The position numbers and the translations under genes are program-made. From Lysobacteraceae bacterium (GTDB taxonomy: Bacteria > Pseudomonadota > Gammaproteobacteria > Xanthomonadales > Ahniellaceae), in contig PVBP01000024.1 of NCBI GenBank assembly GCA_002995625.1, forward strand, positions 1 to 36,895: DNA of 36,895 nucleotides, given 5' to 3'. This document shows, in pieces, positions 18,062 through 25,880 of this stretch; positions within the stretch are counted from its first letter, which is position 1; every line of letters begins with the position of its first letter. Below the pieces are notes generated by a model. It did no database searches, was not told the DNA's origin, and saw only the letters and a list, made by a program, of their open reading frames with translations.

Positions 18062-18636
18062 CCCAGCGCCCGGAACAGGAAGGCCCGCGCGACTTCCCAG
18101 TCGCGCTGCGCGGTCGCGCGCGAGATGCCGAGGATCCCCGCGATCTCGACCATCTCGAAGCCGGCGAAGTAGCGCAGCTCGACCACCCGCGCCTTGCGCG
18201 CGTCGGCGGCCTCGAGCTCGGCGAGCGCCTGGTCGAGTGCGACGAGGTCGATCTCGAGCGGTGGCGTCGCCGCGTCGATCCGGGTCAGCGTGATCCGCTC
18301 GCGCCCGCCGCCGCGCTTGGCCGCCTCGCGCTCGCGCGCGTGGTCGACCAGCACCTGGCGCATGCGCCGCGCGGCCAGCGCGAAGAAGTGGCGGCGGTCG
18401 TGGGCGGCGTCGATCAGCCCGTCGTCGAAGCGCAGCCAGGCCTCGTGCAGCAGCGCGGTCGGGGTCAGCGTATGCGACGGGCCCTCGCCCGACATGATCC
18501 TCGCGGCGACGCGCCGCAGCTCGCCGTAGACCACCGGCAGCAGCGCGGCGTCGGCGGCCCGATCGCCCGCCGCGGCCGCGCGCAGCAGGCGCGTGATCTC
18601 GCCGGGTGCCGGCGCGTCGGATCGGTCGGCGGCCAT
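18058..18636 (-). CDS. ECF-type RNA polymerase sigma factor (TIGR02999-like), first of a tandem pair
   Basis: The 192-residue product is a paralogue of the next gene. Region 2 reads ITRLLRAAAAGDRAADAALL then LTPTALLHEAWLRF and RRMRQVLVDHARER. Region 4 reads VVELRYFAGFEMVEIAGILG and ISRATAQRDWEVARAFLF. It is slightly closer to the classic TIGR02999 pattern (VYGELRRVAA) than its neighbour. The start is ATG 18636 with only a weak ribosome site. It heads a minus-strand unit of sigma, sigma, kinase joined by 4-base overlaps, and is divergent from the padR gene across 130 bp. The two regions 4 differ in their recognition helices, so they may read different promoters. Confidence 0.93.
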   Translation of the reverse strand: MAADRSDAPAPGEITRLLRAAAAGDRAADAALLPVVYGELRRVAARIMSGEGPSHTLTPTALLHEAWLRFDDGLIDAAHDRRHFFALAARRMRQVLVDHAREREAAKRGGGRERITLTRIDAATPPLEIDLVALDQALAELEAADARKARVVELRYFAGFEMVEIAGILGISRATAQRDWEVARAFLFRALG

Positions 18637-18741
18637 GCGCGAAGCCTAACCCCCGCCGCTTCCGGTCGCGCTGCGGCGGCGCGGAATCCAGCGCCGTTCG
18701 TCGGCGGGGCGGCGCCGTGACCATCGGCACGGGCGGCCTAA

Positions 18742-18766
18742 TGCGAACCTCGCAATACTGCGCGTC
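18742..18766 (+). promoter_or_regulatory. Candidate leaderless padR promoter with short palindrome
   Basis: AATACT (18754-18759) is a 5/6 match to a -10 box, and a start seven bases downstream falls at or next to the A of the padR ATG (18767). No ribosome site precedes that ATG, consistent with a leaderless message. TGCGA-ACC-TCGCA (18742-18754) is a perfect short palindrome touching the -10 and could be an autoregulatory operator. No clear -35 seen. Confidence 0.35.
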
Positions 18767-19150
18767 ATGGAAGACCACGCGGCCGACGTCGAGGTCCTGC
18801 GCCGCAAGTTCGAACGCGAACTCGCGGCCGGGACCGTCGCACTGGTGCTGCTCGCGATCCTCGCCGAGGCGCCGGGTCCGATGTACGGCTACGAGATCGC
18901 CAAGCGGGTCGAGCGCGCGGCCGCGGGCCACGGGCCGCCGGTCGGCGGCAAGCAGAGCGCGCTGTACGCGGTGCTGCGCGGCCTGCACGCCGCGGGCCTG
19001 CTCGACAGCCACATCGAACCCTCGGACGCGGGGCCGCCGCGCCGCTACTACCGGATCACCGACCTCGGTCGCGCGACGCTCGCCGAATGGCGTCGCACCT
19101 GGATCGAGACCACCACCTTCGTCGACGCCATCCTGGGAGCACGCCCGTGA
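18767..19150 (+). CDS. PadR-family transcriptional regulator
   Basis: The 127-residue product is a small winged-helix repressor. It has the PadR signature: a first helix region ending GTVALVLLAILAEAP, then MYGYEIAKRVE, a helix with SALYAVLRGLHAAGLL, a wing with GPPRRYYRITDLGRATLAEW, and a short C-terminal dimerisation helix. Such proteins usually repress their own operon and respond to small ligands. The gene is joined by a GTGA overlap to a membrane protein gene, the usual PadR plus HAAS/DUF1700-type membrane partner layout. No ribosome site precedes the ATG. Confidence 0.93.
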   Translation: MEDHAADVEVLRRKFERELAAGTVALVLLAILAEAPGPMYGYEIAKRVERAAAGHGPPVGGKQSALYAVLRGLHAAGLLDSHIEPSDAGPPRRYYRITDLGRATLAEWRRTWIETTTFVDAILGARP

Positions 19151-20046
19151 GCGACCGCCTGCCGACCACCCTGCCGGAATACCTCGCCGCGATCCGCGCC
19201 GCGCTCGCCGGCGCCGACAAGGCGCTGGTGCAGGACGCCCTCTACGACGCCGAGGAGCACGTGCGCGGCGAGATGGCCGCGAACCCCGGCGTGCCCGAGG
19301 CCGACCTGCTGGCGCGGATCGCGTCGAGCTACGGCTCGCCCGAGGAGATCGCGGCGATCTACCGCGACACCGAGATCAAGGTCCAGCGCGCGCTGCGGCC
19401 GCCACCGGCGCCGCCGGCGCGCTCGCCCTGGCAGCGGTTCTTCGGCATCGCGCTCGATCCGCGCGCGTGGGGCGCGCTCGTGTACCTGCTGCTGTCGCTG
19501 CTGACCGGCGTGCTGTACTTCACCGTGGTCGCGACCGGGCTGTCGCTGTCGGCCGGGCTCGCCGTGCTGATCGTCGGCCTGCCGTTCTTCCTGCTGTATC
19601 TCGGCCTCGTGCGCGTGCTGTCGCTGCTCGAGGGCCGGATCGTCGAGGGCCTGCTCGGCGAGCGCATGCCGCGCCGGCCGGCCAGCGCCCGCCGGGACCT
19701 GCCGTTCCTCGAGCGCATCGTCGCGATGCTGAAGGACCCGCGCACCTGGCTGACGCAGCTCTACATGATGCTGCTGCTGCCGCTCGGCGTCGCGTACTTC
19801 ATCGTCGCCTTCGGCGGGCTGGCCACGGCGCTGGCGCTGTTCTTCGGGCCGCTCGCGGCGTGGTGGCTGGACGGCCGGTCGGGGCTCTACCTCGATGGCG
19901 CGCTGGTGGCGCCGGCCGGCCTGATGGCGCCGGTCGCGATGGCGGCGGGTCTGCTGCTGGGCGTCGTCGTGCTGCACCTCGCGCGCGCGCTCGGCGTGGT
20001 CCACGGCGCGATCGCGAAGCACCTGCTGGTCGAGTCCGCGCCCTGA
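19147..20046 (+). CDS. Membrane protein with HAAS-like N-terminus and putative sensor domain
   Basis: From GTG 19147, overlapping the padR stop, the product is 299 residues. The first 80 residues form an HAAS/DUF1700-like helical domain (LPEYLAAIRAALAGADKALV, EEHVRGEM, ASSYGSPEEIAAIYRDTE). Then come four to six membrane helices in two pairs (LVYLLLSLLTGVLYFTVVAT, LAVLIVGLPFFLLYLGLV; MMLLLPLGVAYFIVAFGG, MAAGLLLGVVVLHLARAL), with a cytoplasmic loop resembling the 'putative sensor' fold (PF13796-like). It is probably an envelope sensor or PadR target. A start at 19087 in the same frame lies inside padR and is unlikely. Function beyond this unknown. Confidence 0.85.
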   Translation: MSDRLPTTLPEYLAAIRAALAGADKALVQDALYDAEEHVRGEMAANPGVPEADLLARIASSYGSPEEIAAIYRDTEIKVQRALRPPPAPPARSPWQRFFGIALDPRAWGALVYLLLSLLTGVLYFTVVATGLSLSAGLAVLIVGLPFFLLYLGLVRVLSLLEGRIVEGLLGERMPRRPASARRDLPFLERIVAMLKDPRTWLTQLYMMLLLPLGVAYFIVAFGGLATALALFFGPLAAWWLDGRSGLYLDGALVAPAGLMAPVAMAAGLLLGVVVLHLARALGVVHGAIAKHLLVESAP

Positions 20047-20074
20047 CCCGAGGCCTTGTCGCCGCATCGCGCGA

Positions 20075-21598
20075 TCAGGGCGACTCGAAGCCGTTGCGGA
20101 ACAGGTCGTCGGCGATCGCGCAGCGCGAGAACTCGGACGTGGCGAGGTCCGTGGTCGTGACCAGGGTCGCGGTGACGAAGCCGCCGGTGAGCCGGGTCGC
20201 GGTCGTCAGCGTTGCCTGTCCGGTCCCGCTCGCGTTGGTGCTCGCGGACGTGCGCCCGAGGAACTCGCCACTGCCGCCATGGCCCGACGGGTGGCACTCG
20301 CGGAGCGCATAGAAGTCCACGGCGAAGGTCCGGCTCGCGGCGGATTCGACCGTGGCCGAGAGCCGGGTCTGCGAGGTGTTCCCCAGCCACTCGGCGCGCA
20401 CGGTCACCGGGAAGTTCAGCAGCGTGTTCGGGCCCTGGTCGGCATCGAGCGGATCATTCGGGGTCACGCCCTGCACGCCGTTGACCGCGAGATCGATGCC
20501 GAGTCCGACATTGTCGACGATCAGGTTGCGGACGATCTGGACGCCCTGCGGGCCGGAGGTGTCGAGTGCCGGCCCGCTCAGCAGGACCCCGGCCCCGCCG
20601 TTGCCGTAGATCCAGTTCGCGCCGAGATCGGTCGAGAGCTGGCCGATGTCGTGAAAGCGGCCGCTCCGGACGTGGATGCCGTGGCGACCGTTCGGGACCG
20701 GCACGACCAGCACGCTCTGGCCGATGTAGTTGCCGATGATCTGGTGGCCTTCGCCCGACTCGATGACGACGCCGTCCTGCGTGTTGCCGGAGATGATGTT
20801 GCCGCGCCAGATCCCGCTCGGATTGGTGCCGCCGATGCGGACGTTCTGCGGATTGCCGGCCGGGTTGCTGACGACGATGCCATCGAGGTTCGGCAGCGGC
20901 GTGATCGCATCGGCGGTGGTGCCGATCAGGTTGCCCTCGACCACGACGTCGTCGGCGTTCACGAAGAGTCCGGTGCCGGCGTTGCCCGAGATCAGGTTGC
21001 GGTCCGCCGGCGTGCTGCCGCCGATCCGGCAGCGCGCGCCGAGCACGCTCGGACCGAGCGTGGAGCCGAGCGTGGTCGGATAGCCGGTCGTGCCGGCCGG
21101 ATTCGTGCCGATGAAGTTGCCCGCGATCACGCAGTCGGTGCCGCCCGCGGTCACGTTGATCTGGCTCGGCCGGAAGCGGTTGATCGCGAGGCCCCGGATC
21201 GTCGATCCCGAACTGCCGACCAGCAGCGTGAGTCCCTGGACGCCGGTCGCGAACGGCGTCGCCGGCCGCAGCTCGATCCGGATCACCGCGTTGGTCGCGC
21301 GCGGCATCGTGTTGACCGCGCTGCCGGGCTGGGTGTACCCGTCGATCGTCACCGGCCCGTTGATGCCGGGCAGGCTCGAGAGGACCTGGATCGAGTGCGG
21401 CCCGGTGCCGGGAATGTTGAACGCGATCGTGTCGGCGCCGGCGGCGGCATTCGCGTCGAGGATCGCCTGGCGCAGCGATCCCGGCCCCGAGTCGTTGGTG
21501 TTGGTGACGGTGAACGTCGCGGCGCGCGCCGTGTCGGCGGCGGCAAGGAGCGCGAGGAAGACGGCGGTCGTTCCGAGGAAGGCGGTGAGGCGGGACAT
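20075..21598 (-). CDS. Exported right-handed beta-helix protein with GFE tail
   Basis: The 507-residue product starts at ATG 21598 with GGAG upstream and has a signal peptide ending near ARAA. The mature N-terminus ([20 protein letters not shown]) is the segment typical of CSLREA/beta-helix surface proteins. Many short turns follow in the pattern of parallel beta-helix coils: [55 protein letters not shown], and [16 protein letters not shown]-terminal sandwich-like stretch (TSEFSRC) precedes the end [10 protein letters not shown]. The role is unknown; related folds bind or cut polysaccharides, but no catalytic residues can be named. It is convergent with the sensor gene and downstream of a POP-family gene. 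Confidence 0.88.
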   Translation of the reverse strand: MSRLTAFLGTTAVFLALLAAADTARAATFTVTNTNDSGPGSLRQAILDANAAAGADTIAFNIPGTGPHSIQVLSSLPGINGPVTIDGYTQPGSAVNTMPRATNAVIRIELRPATPFATGVQGLTLLVGSSGSTIRGLAINRFRPSQINVTAGGTDCVIAGNFIGTNPAGTTGYPTTLGSTLGPSVLGARCRIGGSTPADRNLISGNAGTGLFVNADDVVVEGNLIGTTADAITPLPNLDGIVVSNPAGNPQNVRIGGTNPSGIWRGNIISGNTQDGVVIESGEGHQIIGNYIGQSVLVVPVPNGRHGIHVRSGRFHDIGQLSTDLGANWIYGNGGAGVLLSGPALDTSGPQGVQIVRNLIVDNVGLGIDLAVNGVQGVTPNDPLDADQGPNTLLNFPVTVRAEWLGNTSQTRLSATVESAASRTFAVDFYALRECHPSGHGGSGEFLGRTSASTNASGTGQATLTTATRLTGGFVTATLVTTTDLATSEFSRCAIADDLFRNGFESP

Positions 21599-21679
21599 GG
21601 CTGGGCTCCGGCGTGGCCCGATTCGAAGCGTAAGATGCGGCCAGGACCGGACACGCCCGGCCGCCTCGCGCCGGGATGC

Positions 21680-21706
21680 GGGCCTGAGCCGCCGGAGCTC
21701 AGGCCC
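21680..21706 (-). terminator. Hairpin after the prolyl oligopeptidase gene
   Basis: A perfect 10-bp inverted repeat (21680-21689 with 21697-21706, 7-base loop) begins 13 bases past the stop codon of the POP gene. There is no U-run. It separates the peptidase from the beta-helix gene, whose own upstream element (CGCATCTTACGC on the minus strand) lies farther on. Confidence 0.5.
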
Positions 21707-21718
21707 GTGGCACCCGGG

Positions 21719-23860
21719 TCAGTCGCCCGGCGCCAGCTTGTCCCACAGGAAGGTATAGGCCAGCGACTGCATGAAGGCGGCCTGCTGGTTGTTGGCCGCG
21801 CCGCCGTGGCCGCCCTCGATGTTCTCGTAGTAGTAGACCCGGTGCCCCTGCGATTCGAGCAGCGCGGTCATCTTGCGGGCGTGGCCGGGATGGACGCGGT
21901 CGTCGCGGGTCGAGGTCGTGATCAGCACCGGCGGGTACTTCGCGTCCGGCCGGACGTTGTGGTAAGGCGAGTAGCGCTTCAGGAACGCCCACTCGGCGGG
22001 GTCGTCGGGATTCCCGTACTCGCCCATCCACGACGCGCCGGCGAGCAGCGTGTGGTAGCGGCGCATGTCGAGCAGCGGCACCTGGATCACGATCGCGCCG
22101 AAGAGCTCGGGGTAGGTCGTCAGCATGTTGCCGGTCAGGAGCCCGCCGTTGCTGCCGCCCTGCGCGCCGAGATGGGCCGGCGAGGTGATCCTGCGGTCGA
22201 TCAGGTCGCGCGCGACCGCGGCGAAATCCTCGAAGGCCTTGTGGCGGTTGGCCTTGAGCGCGGCCTGGTGCCAGCGCGGGCCGAACTCGCCGCCGCCGCG
22301 GATGTTCGCGACGACCCAGACCCCGCCGCGCTCGAGCCAGGCCGTGCCGGCGGTCGGGTTGTAGCCGGGCAGCATCGGAATCTCGAAGCCGCCGTAGCCG
22401 AACAGCAGCGTCGGGTTGCGGCCGTCGAGGACGAGGCCCTGTCGGTGGACGATGAAGTACGGCACGCGGGTGCCGTCGTCGGAGGTCGCGAAGTGCTGCG
22501 CGACGGTGAGGCCCGAGGCGTCGAAGAAGGCCGGCAGGGCCTTGAGCTTCTCGGGCGCGCCGCCGCCGACGCGCCCGAGCGACAGCGTGCTCGGCGTCAG
22601 GTAGTCGCTGACCGTCATCCAGTAGTCGTCGCCGTCGACGGCGTTGAACGGCGCGACCGCGACGGTGCCGAACTCGGGCGCGCCGGCGAGCCGGGTGCGG
22701 GTCCAGCCGCCCGGCCCATGGGTCGCGACGTAGACCCGGTTGCGGACGTTGTCGAGCTCGTTGACCAGCACGTGGTTGCGGGTGCCGGCGAAGCCGACCA
22801 GCGACTTCGTCGGCGAGGGCTCGAACAGCATCTCGAACTCGCGCTTGCCGGCGAGGAAATCATCGAAGCGGGTGACCAGCAGCGCGCCGGCCGGCCAGGT
22901 GCGCCCGCCGACGGTCCAGTCGCTGCGCAGCTCGAGCATCAGCCACTCGCGGTGCCACGCGAGGTTCGCGTCGTCGGGCTTGTCGAAGCGGACCTTCTCG
23001 CCGTCCTTCAGCAGGAAGACCTCGGAAGTCCAGAAGGTCGTGCCGACGCGGACCACCTCGCGCTCGAAGCCCGGGGTGTGGTCGCGGAACGCGCCGACCG
23101 AGACGTGCTCGGCGAGACCCTCGTGGACGACCTCGGCCGAGGCGAGCGGCGTGCCGCGACGCCAGCGCTTCGCGATCCGCGGGTAGCCCGAGTTGGTCAT
23201 CGAGCCAGGCCCGAAGTCGGTCTGCACGAACACCGTGTCGCGGTCGATCCAGCCCAGGCCGCCCTTGGCCTCGGGCAGGAAGAAGCCGCCCTCGACGAAG
23301 CGCCGCTCGACGAGGTCGAACTCGCGGACGACGGTCGCATCGGCGCCGCCGCGGGACAGCGACACGAGGCAGTGGCGGAACTCGGGCCGCAGGCAGCTCG
23401 CGCCGCGCCAGACCCAGTTCTCGCCCTCGGCCTTGCCGAGCGCGTCGAGGTCGATCACGACATCCCAGGCGGGCTCCGGCTTGCGGTACTCGGCAAGCGT
23501 GGTCCGACGCCAGAGGCCGCGCGGGTTGTCCGCGTCGCGCCAGAAGTTGTAGAGGAACCCCCCCTGCTCGTAGACCGCCGGGATGCGCGCGGTCGAGTCG
23601 AGGTTCGCCCGGATCCGGGCCTCGAGGGTCCGGAACGCGTCGGACTCGGCCAGCGCCGCGATGGTCCGCGCATTGCGCTCGCGGGCCCAGTCGAGCGCCT
23701 TCGGATCCTCGACACCCTCGAGCCACAGGAAGGGATCGTCCGGCATCTCGGCCACGGCCGGTGCGGTCCCGGGCGTTTCGGCCGGGGACTCGGTCTGCTC
23801 GGTGCTGGCGCAGGCCGCGAGCGCGAGGGTCAGCGCGGCGGTCATGACGGATCGGATCAT
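21719..23860 (-). CDS. Lipoprotein prolyl oligopeptidase (S9 family)
   Basis: From ATG 23860, with GGAG eight bases upstream, the product is 713 residues. A lipoprotein signal ends in the lipobox LAAC, so it is probably anchored in the envelope. An N-terminal beta-propeller (about 50-440) is followed by an alpha/beta-hydrolase domain with the catalytic Ser in GGSNGG, Asp in TRDDRVHP and His in EGGHGG. FGYGGFEIPM and NIRGGGEFG are further family marks. It cleaves short peptides after proline. A longer frame to 24061 has no signal peptide at its start. It lies downstream of the TetR gene on the same strand with 118 bp between, probably its own transcript. Confidence 0.95.
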   Translation of the reverse strand: MIRSVMTAALTLALAACASTEQTESPAETPGTAPAVAEMPDDPFLWLEGVEDPKALDWARERNARTIAALAESDAFRTLEARIRANLDSTARIPAVYEQGGFLYNFWRDADNPRGLWRRTTLAEYRKPEPAWDVVIDLDALGKAEGENWVWRGASCLRPEFRHCLVSLSRGGADATVVREFDLVERRFVEGGFFLPEAKGGLGWIDRDTVFVQTDFGPGSMTNSGYPRIAKRWRRGTPLASAEVVHEGLAEHVSVGAFRDHTPGFEREVVRVGTTFWTSEVFLLKDGEKVRFDKPDDANLAWHREWLMLELRSDWTVGGRTWPAGALLVTRFDDFLAGKREFEMLFEPSPTKSLVGFAGTRNHVLVNELDNVRNRVYVATHGPGGWTRTRLAGAPEFGTVAVAPFNAVDGDDYWMTVSDYLTPSTLSLGRVGGGAPEKLKALPAFFDASGLTVAQHFATSDDGTRVPYFIVHRQGLVLDGRNPTLLFGYGGFEIPMLPGYNPTAGTAWLERGGVWVVANIRGGGEFGPRWHQAALKANRHKAFEDFAAVARDLIDRRITSPAHLGAQGGSNGGLLTGNMLTTYPELFGAIVIQVPLLDMRRYHTLLAGASWMGEYGNPDDPAEWAFLKRYSPYHNVRPDAKYPPVLITTSTRDDRVHPGHARKMTALLESQGHRVYYYENIEGGHGGAANNQQAAFMQSLAYTFLWDKLAPGD

Positions 23861-23978
23861 GACGGAACTCCGGATCGGGTGAGCTGCCGAGGCTAGCCGG
23901 TTGCGGGAGGCGCAGGGTAGGCCGGAAGTCACGGTCGCGCGCGACCGGCCCCGGACGGATGCCGGCGAGCCCGATCCC

Positions 23979-24674
23979 TCAGTGGCGGCCGTGCGCGGCG
24001 AGGAAGAGATCCAGCACTGCGCCGATGTGCGCCTCGACGTCGGGATCGGCGGTCCCCGCACCGCAGCCCCAGAGCGCGCGGTCGATCAGCTCGCCCTTGA
24101 GCAGCACGAGCAGGTGCAGCGCGGCGCGTTCGGGATCGGCCATCGCGAGCTCCCCGCGACGGCCGAGTTCGGCCAGCATCGCCGCGCATTCGCGCCGCAC
24201 GCGTGCCGGGCCCGCCTCGAAGAACACCGGTCCCAGCTCCCCGGCGAGACGCGCGTCCGCCGCGAGCATCCGCACCGCCGCGATCGACTCGGGACTCGTG
24301 ACCATCGCGACGAAGGCGCGCGCGACCCGCTCGAGATGGCGTCGCGCGCCGGCGCGGCCGCGCAGCACGAAGACCTCGTGCGGCAGGTAGCCCTCGGCGG
24401 CCGCGCGCACGGCTTCCCGGAACAGGCCGGGCTTGTCGCCGAAATGGCTGTACACCGTGAGCTTCGAGACGCCCGCCGCCTCGGCCACCGCCTCCATGCT
24501 GGTGGCCTCGTAGCCGTTCGCGACGAACAGGTCCTTGGCGGCGGCCAGGATCGCCGCGCGCTTGCCGGGGTCCTTGGGACGTCCGACGGAGCGGGCGGGC
24601 GCGTCGCCGCTCCGGCGCTTCGACGCCGGCTGGCGGGCCATCGGGGGGGTGCGGGTCGGCGGCGCGGGCTTCAT
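23979..24674 (-). CDS. TetR/AcrR-family repressor of the divergent efflux operon
   Basis: From ATG 24674 the product is 231 residues (an internal ATG at 24641 would remove eleven). The helix-turn-helix reads RAAILAAAKDLFVANGYEAT then MEAVAEAAGVSKLTVYSHFG, followed by a C-terminal ligand domain of the AefR-like type. No ribosome site precedes the ATG, and a -10-like TATTAC ends ten bases before it, so the message may be leaderless. It diverges from an RND adaptor gene, with an AT-rich shared control region holding repeated GTCGGTACA. By analogy with AcrR it probably represses the pump and itself and is released by pump substrates. Confidence 0.93.
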   Translation of the reverse strand: MKPAPPTRTPPMARQPASKRRSGDAPARSVGRPKDPGKRAAILAAAKDLFVANGYEATSMEAVAEAAGVSKLTVYSHFGDKPGLFREAVRAAAEGYLPHEVFVLRGRAGARRHLERVARAFVAMVTSPESIAAVRMLAADARLAGELGPVFFEAGPARVRRECAAMLAELGRRGELAMADPERAALHLLVLLKGELIDRALWGCGAGTADPDVEAHIGAVLDLFLAAHGRH

Positions 24675-24759
24675 GGGGCGATCGTAATAGTGGACTTGTC
24701 GGTACACAAACAATACGATACCCGTCGGTACATTAATCGCCCGTCCGAGGTCCCCGCCG
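24675..24759. promoter_or_regulatory. Divergent promoter/operator between tetR and the RND operon
   Basis: This AT-rich 85-bp region stands out from its GC-rich surroundings. The 9-mer GTCGGTACA occurs twice in the same direction (24698-24706 and 24724-24732), centres 26 bp apart. On the minus strand TTGTTT, an 18-bp gap and TATTAC form a plausible tetR promoter whose spacer holds one copy. On the plus strand TTGTCG and ATACCC (16-bp gap) may serve the pump genes, with the second copy overlapping that -10. This fits a TetR repressor closing both promoters. Confidence 0.6.
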
Positions 24760-25875
24760 ATGGATGCCCTGCGCGAGCCGCGCCCCCACGAGCGCCGGAA
24801 GGCCGTCGTCCCCGTGCTCGCCGCGCTGGCACTCGCCGCCTGCGGCGGTGGCGAGGTCGAGCCGCCGCCGCGCCCCGCGATCGTCGTCCAGCCCCAGCCC
24901 GCGACCGCGGGCCTGCTCGACACCTACGCCGGCAGCCTGCGCGCACGCCACGAGAGCGCACTCGCGTTCCGCGTCGGCGGCAAGGTGGCGCGCCGGCTGG
25001 TCGACGTCGGCGATCGGGTTCGTGCCGGCCAGGTGCTGGCCGAACTCGACCGGACCGATCTCGATCTCGAGGTCGGTGCCGCGGCGGCTGCGCTCGCGAG
25101 CGCCGAGGCCGACGCGCAGCTCGCGGCCTCGGAGCTCGCGCGCCACGAGGAGCTGCACGCGCGTCGCCTGATCAGCCAGAGCGCACTCGACGCGCGGCGC
25201 AACGCCGACGCCGCGGCGAAGGCGCGGGTGAGCCAGGCCCGGGCCGCGCTCGAGGCGGCGCGCAACGCGGCCGGTTACGCGGCGCTTCGCGCGCCGGCGG
25301 GCGGTGTCGTGACCGAGGTGGCGGCCGAAGCAGGTCAGGTCCTCGCGGCCGGCGCGCCGGTCGTGACCGTCGCGCAGACCGACGAGATCGAGGCGCTGAT
25401 CAATGTTCCTGAGGGGCGGGTCGGCGCCTTCCGGCCGGGCCTGCCGGCGCGCGTGGTGCTGTGGGCCGAGCAGGACCTCGAACTCACCGGCCAGGTGCGC
25501 GAGATCGCGCCCGAGGCCGATCCGCGCACGCGCACCTATGACGTGCGGGTCGCGGTCGAGGACCTGCCGCCGTCGGCGCAGCTCGGGATGACCGCGCGCG
25601 TCGTGCTCGCCGGCGACGCCGGCGGCTCGCTCGGCGTGCCGCTGTCGGCCGTCACCGAGGTCGATGGGCGGGCCAGCGTCTGGCGCGTCGACCCCGCGCG
25701 CCTGACGGTCGCTCCGGTGCCGGTCGAGGTCGCGATGTGGCGCTCGGACGCGGCGCTGCTCGCTTCCGGCGTCGAGGCCGACGACTGGATCGTCGCGGTC
25801 GGCGTCCACCGGCTCGTGGCGGGCCAGCCGATCCGGCCGATCGACCGCCGCAACCGCCCGGTCGAACTGCGCTGA
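24760..25875 (+). CDS. RND efflux periplasmic adaptor lipoprotein (HlyD/MFP family)
   Basis: The 371-residue product begins with a lipoprotein signal (AVVPVLAALALAAC, lipobox LAAC). The usual order follows: a first beta-barrel/lipoyl half (ALAFRVGGKVARRLVDVGDR, VRAGQVLAELDRTDL), an alpha-helical coiled-coil hairpin of about 70 residues rich in Ala, Glu and Arg, the second lipoyl half (ALRAPAGGVVTEV, EAGQVLAAGAPVVTV), and beta-barrel and membrane-proximal domains. It would link the inner-membrane pump to an outer-membrane channel. No TolC-like gene is in the window. The start is ATG 24760 with GAGG upstream. It is first in the operon. Confidence 0.96.
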   Translation: MDALREPRPHERRKAVVPVLAALALAACGGGEVEPPPRPAIVVQPQPATAGLLDTYAGSLRARHESALAFRVGGKVARRLVDVGDRVRAGQVLAELDRTDLDLEVGAAAAALASAEADAQLAASELARHEELHARRLISQSALDARRNADAAAKARVSQARAALEAARNAAGYAALRAPAGGVVTEVAAEAGQVLAAGAPVVTVAQTDEIEALINVPEGRVGAFRPGLPARVVLWAEQDLELTGQVREIAPEADPRTRTYDVRVAVEDLPPSAQLGMTARVVLAGDAGGSLGVPLSAVTEVDGRASVWRVDPARLTVAPVPVEVAMWRSDAALLASGVEADDWIVAVGVHRLVAGQPIRPIDRRNRPVELR

Positions 25876-25880
25876 TCCCG

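Noticed and set aside
17441-19012. 523-residue form of the second sigma factor
   Set aside because: The extension reads through the first sigma gene and padR in the wrong frame. The ATG at 18061 overlaps the preceding stop and gives the normal sigma length.
20279-23896. 1205-codon open frame on the plus strand
   Set aside because: Antisense shadow of the beta-helix and prolyl oligopeptidase genes, both of which have clear family motifs and signal sequences.
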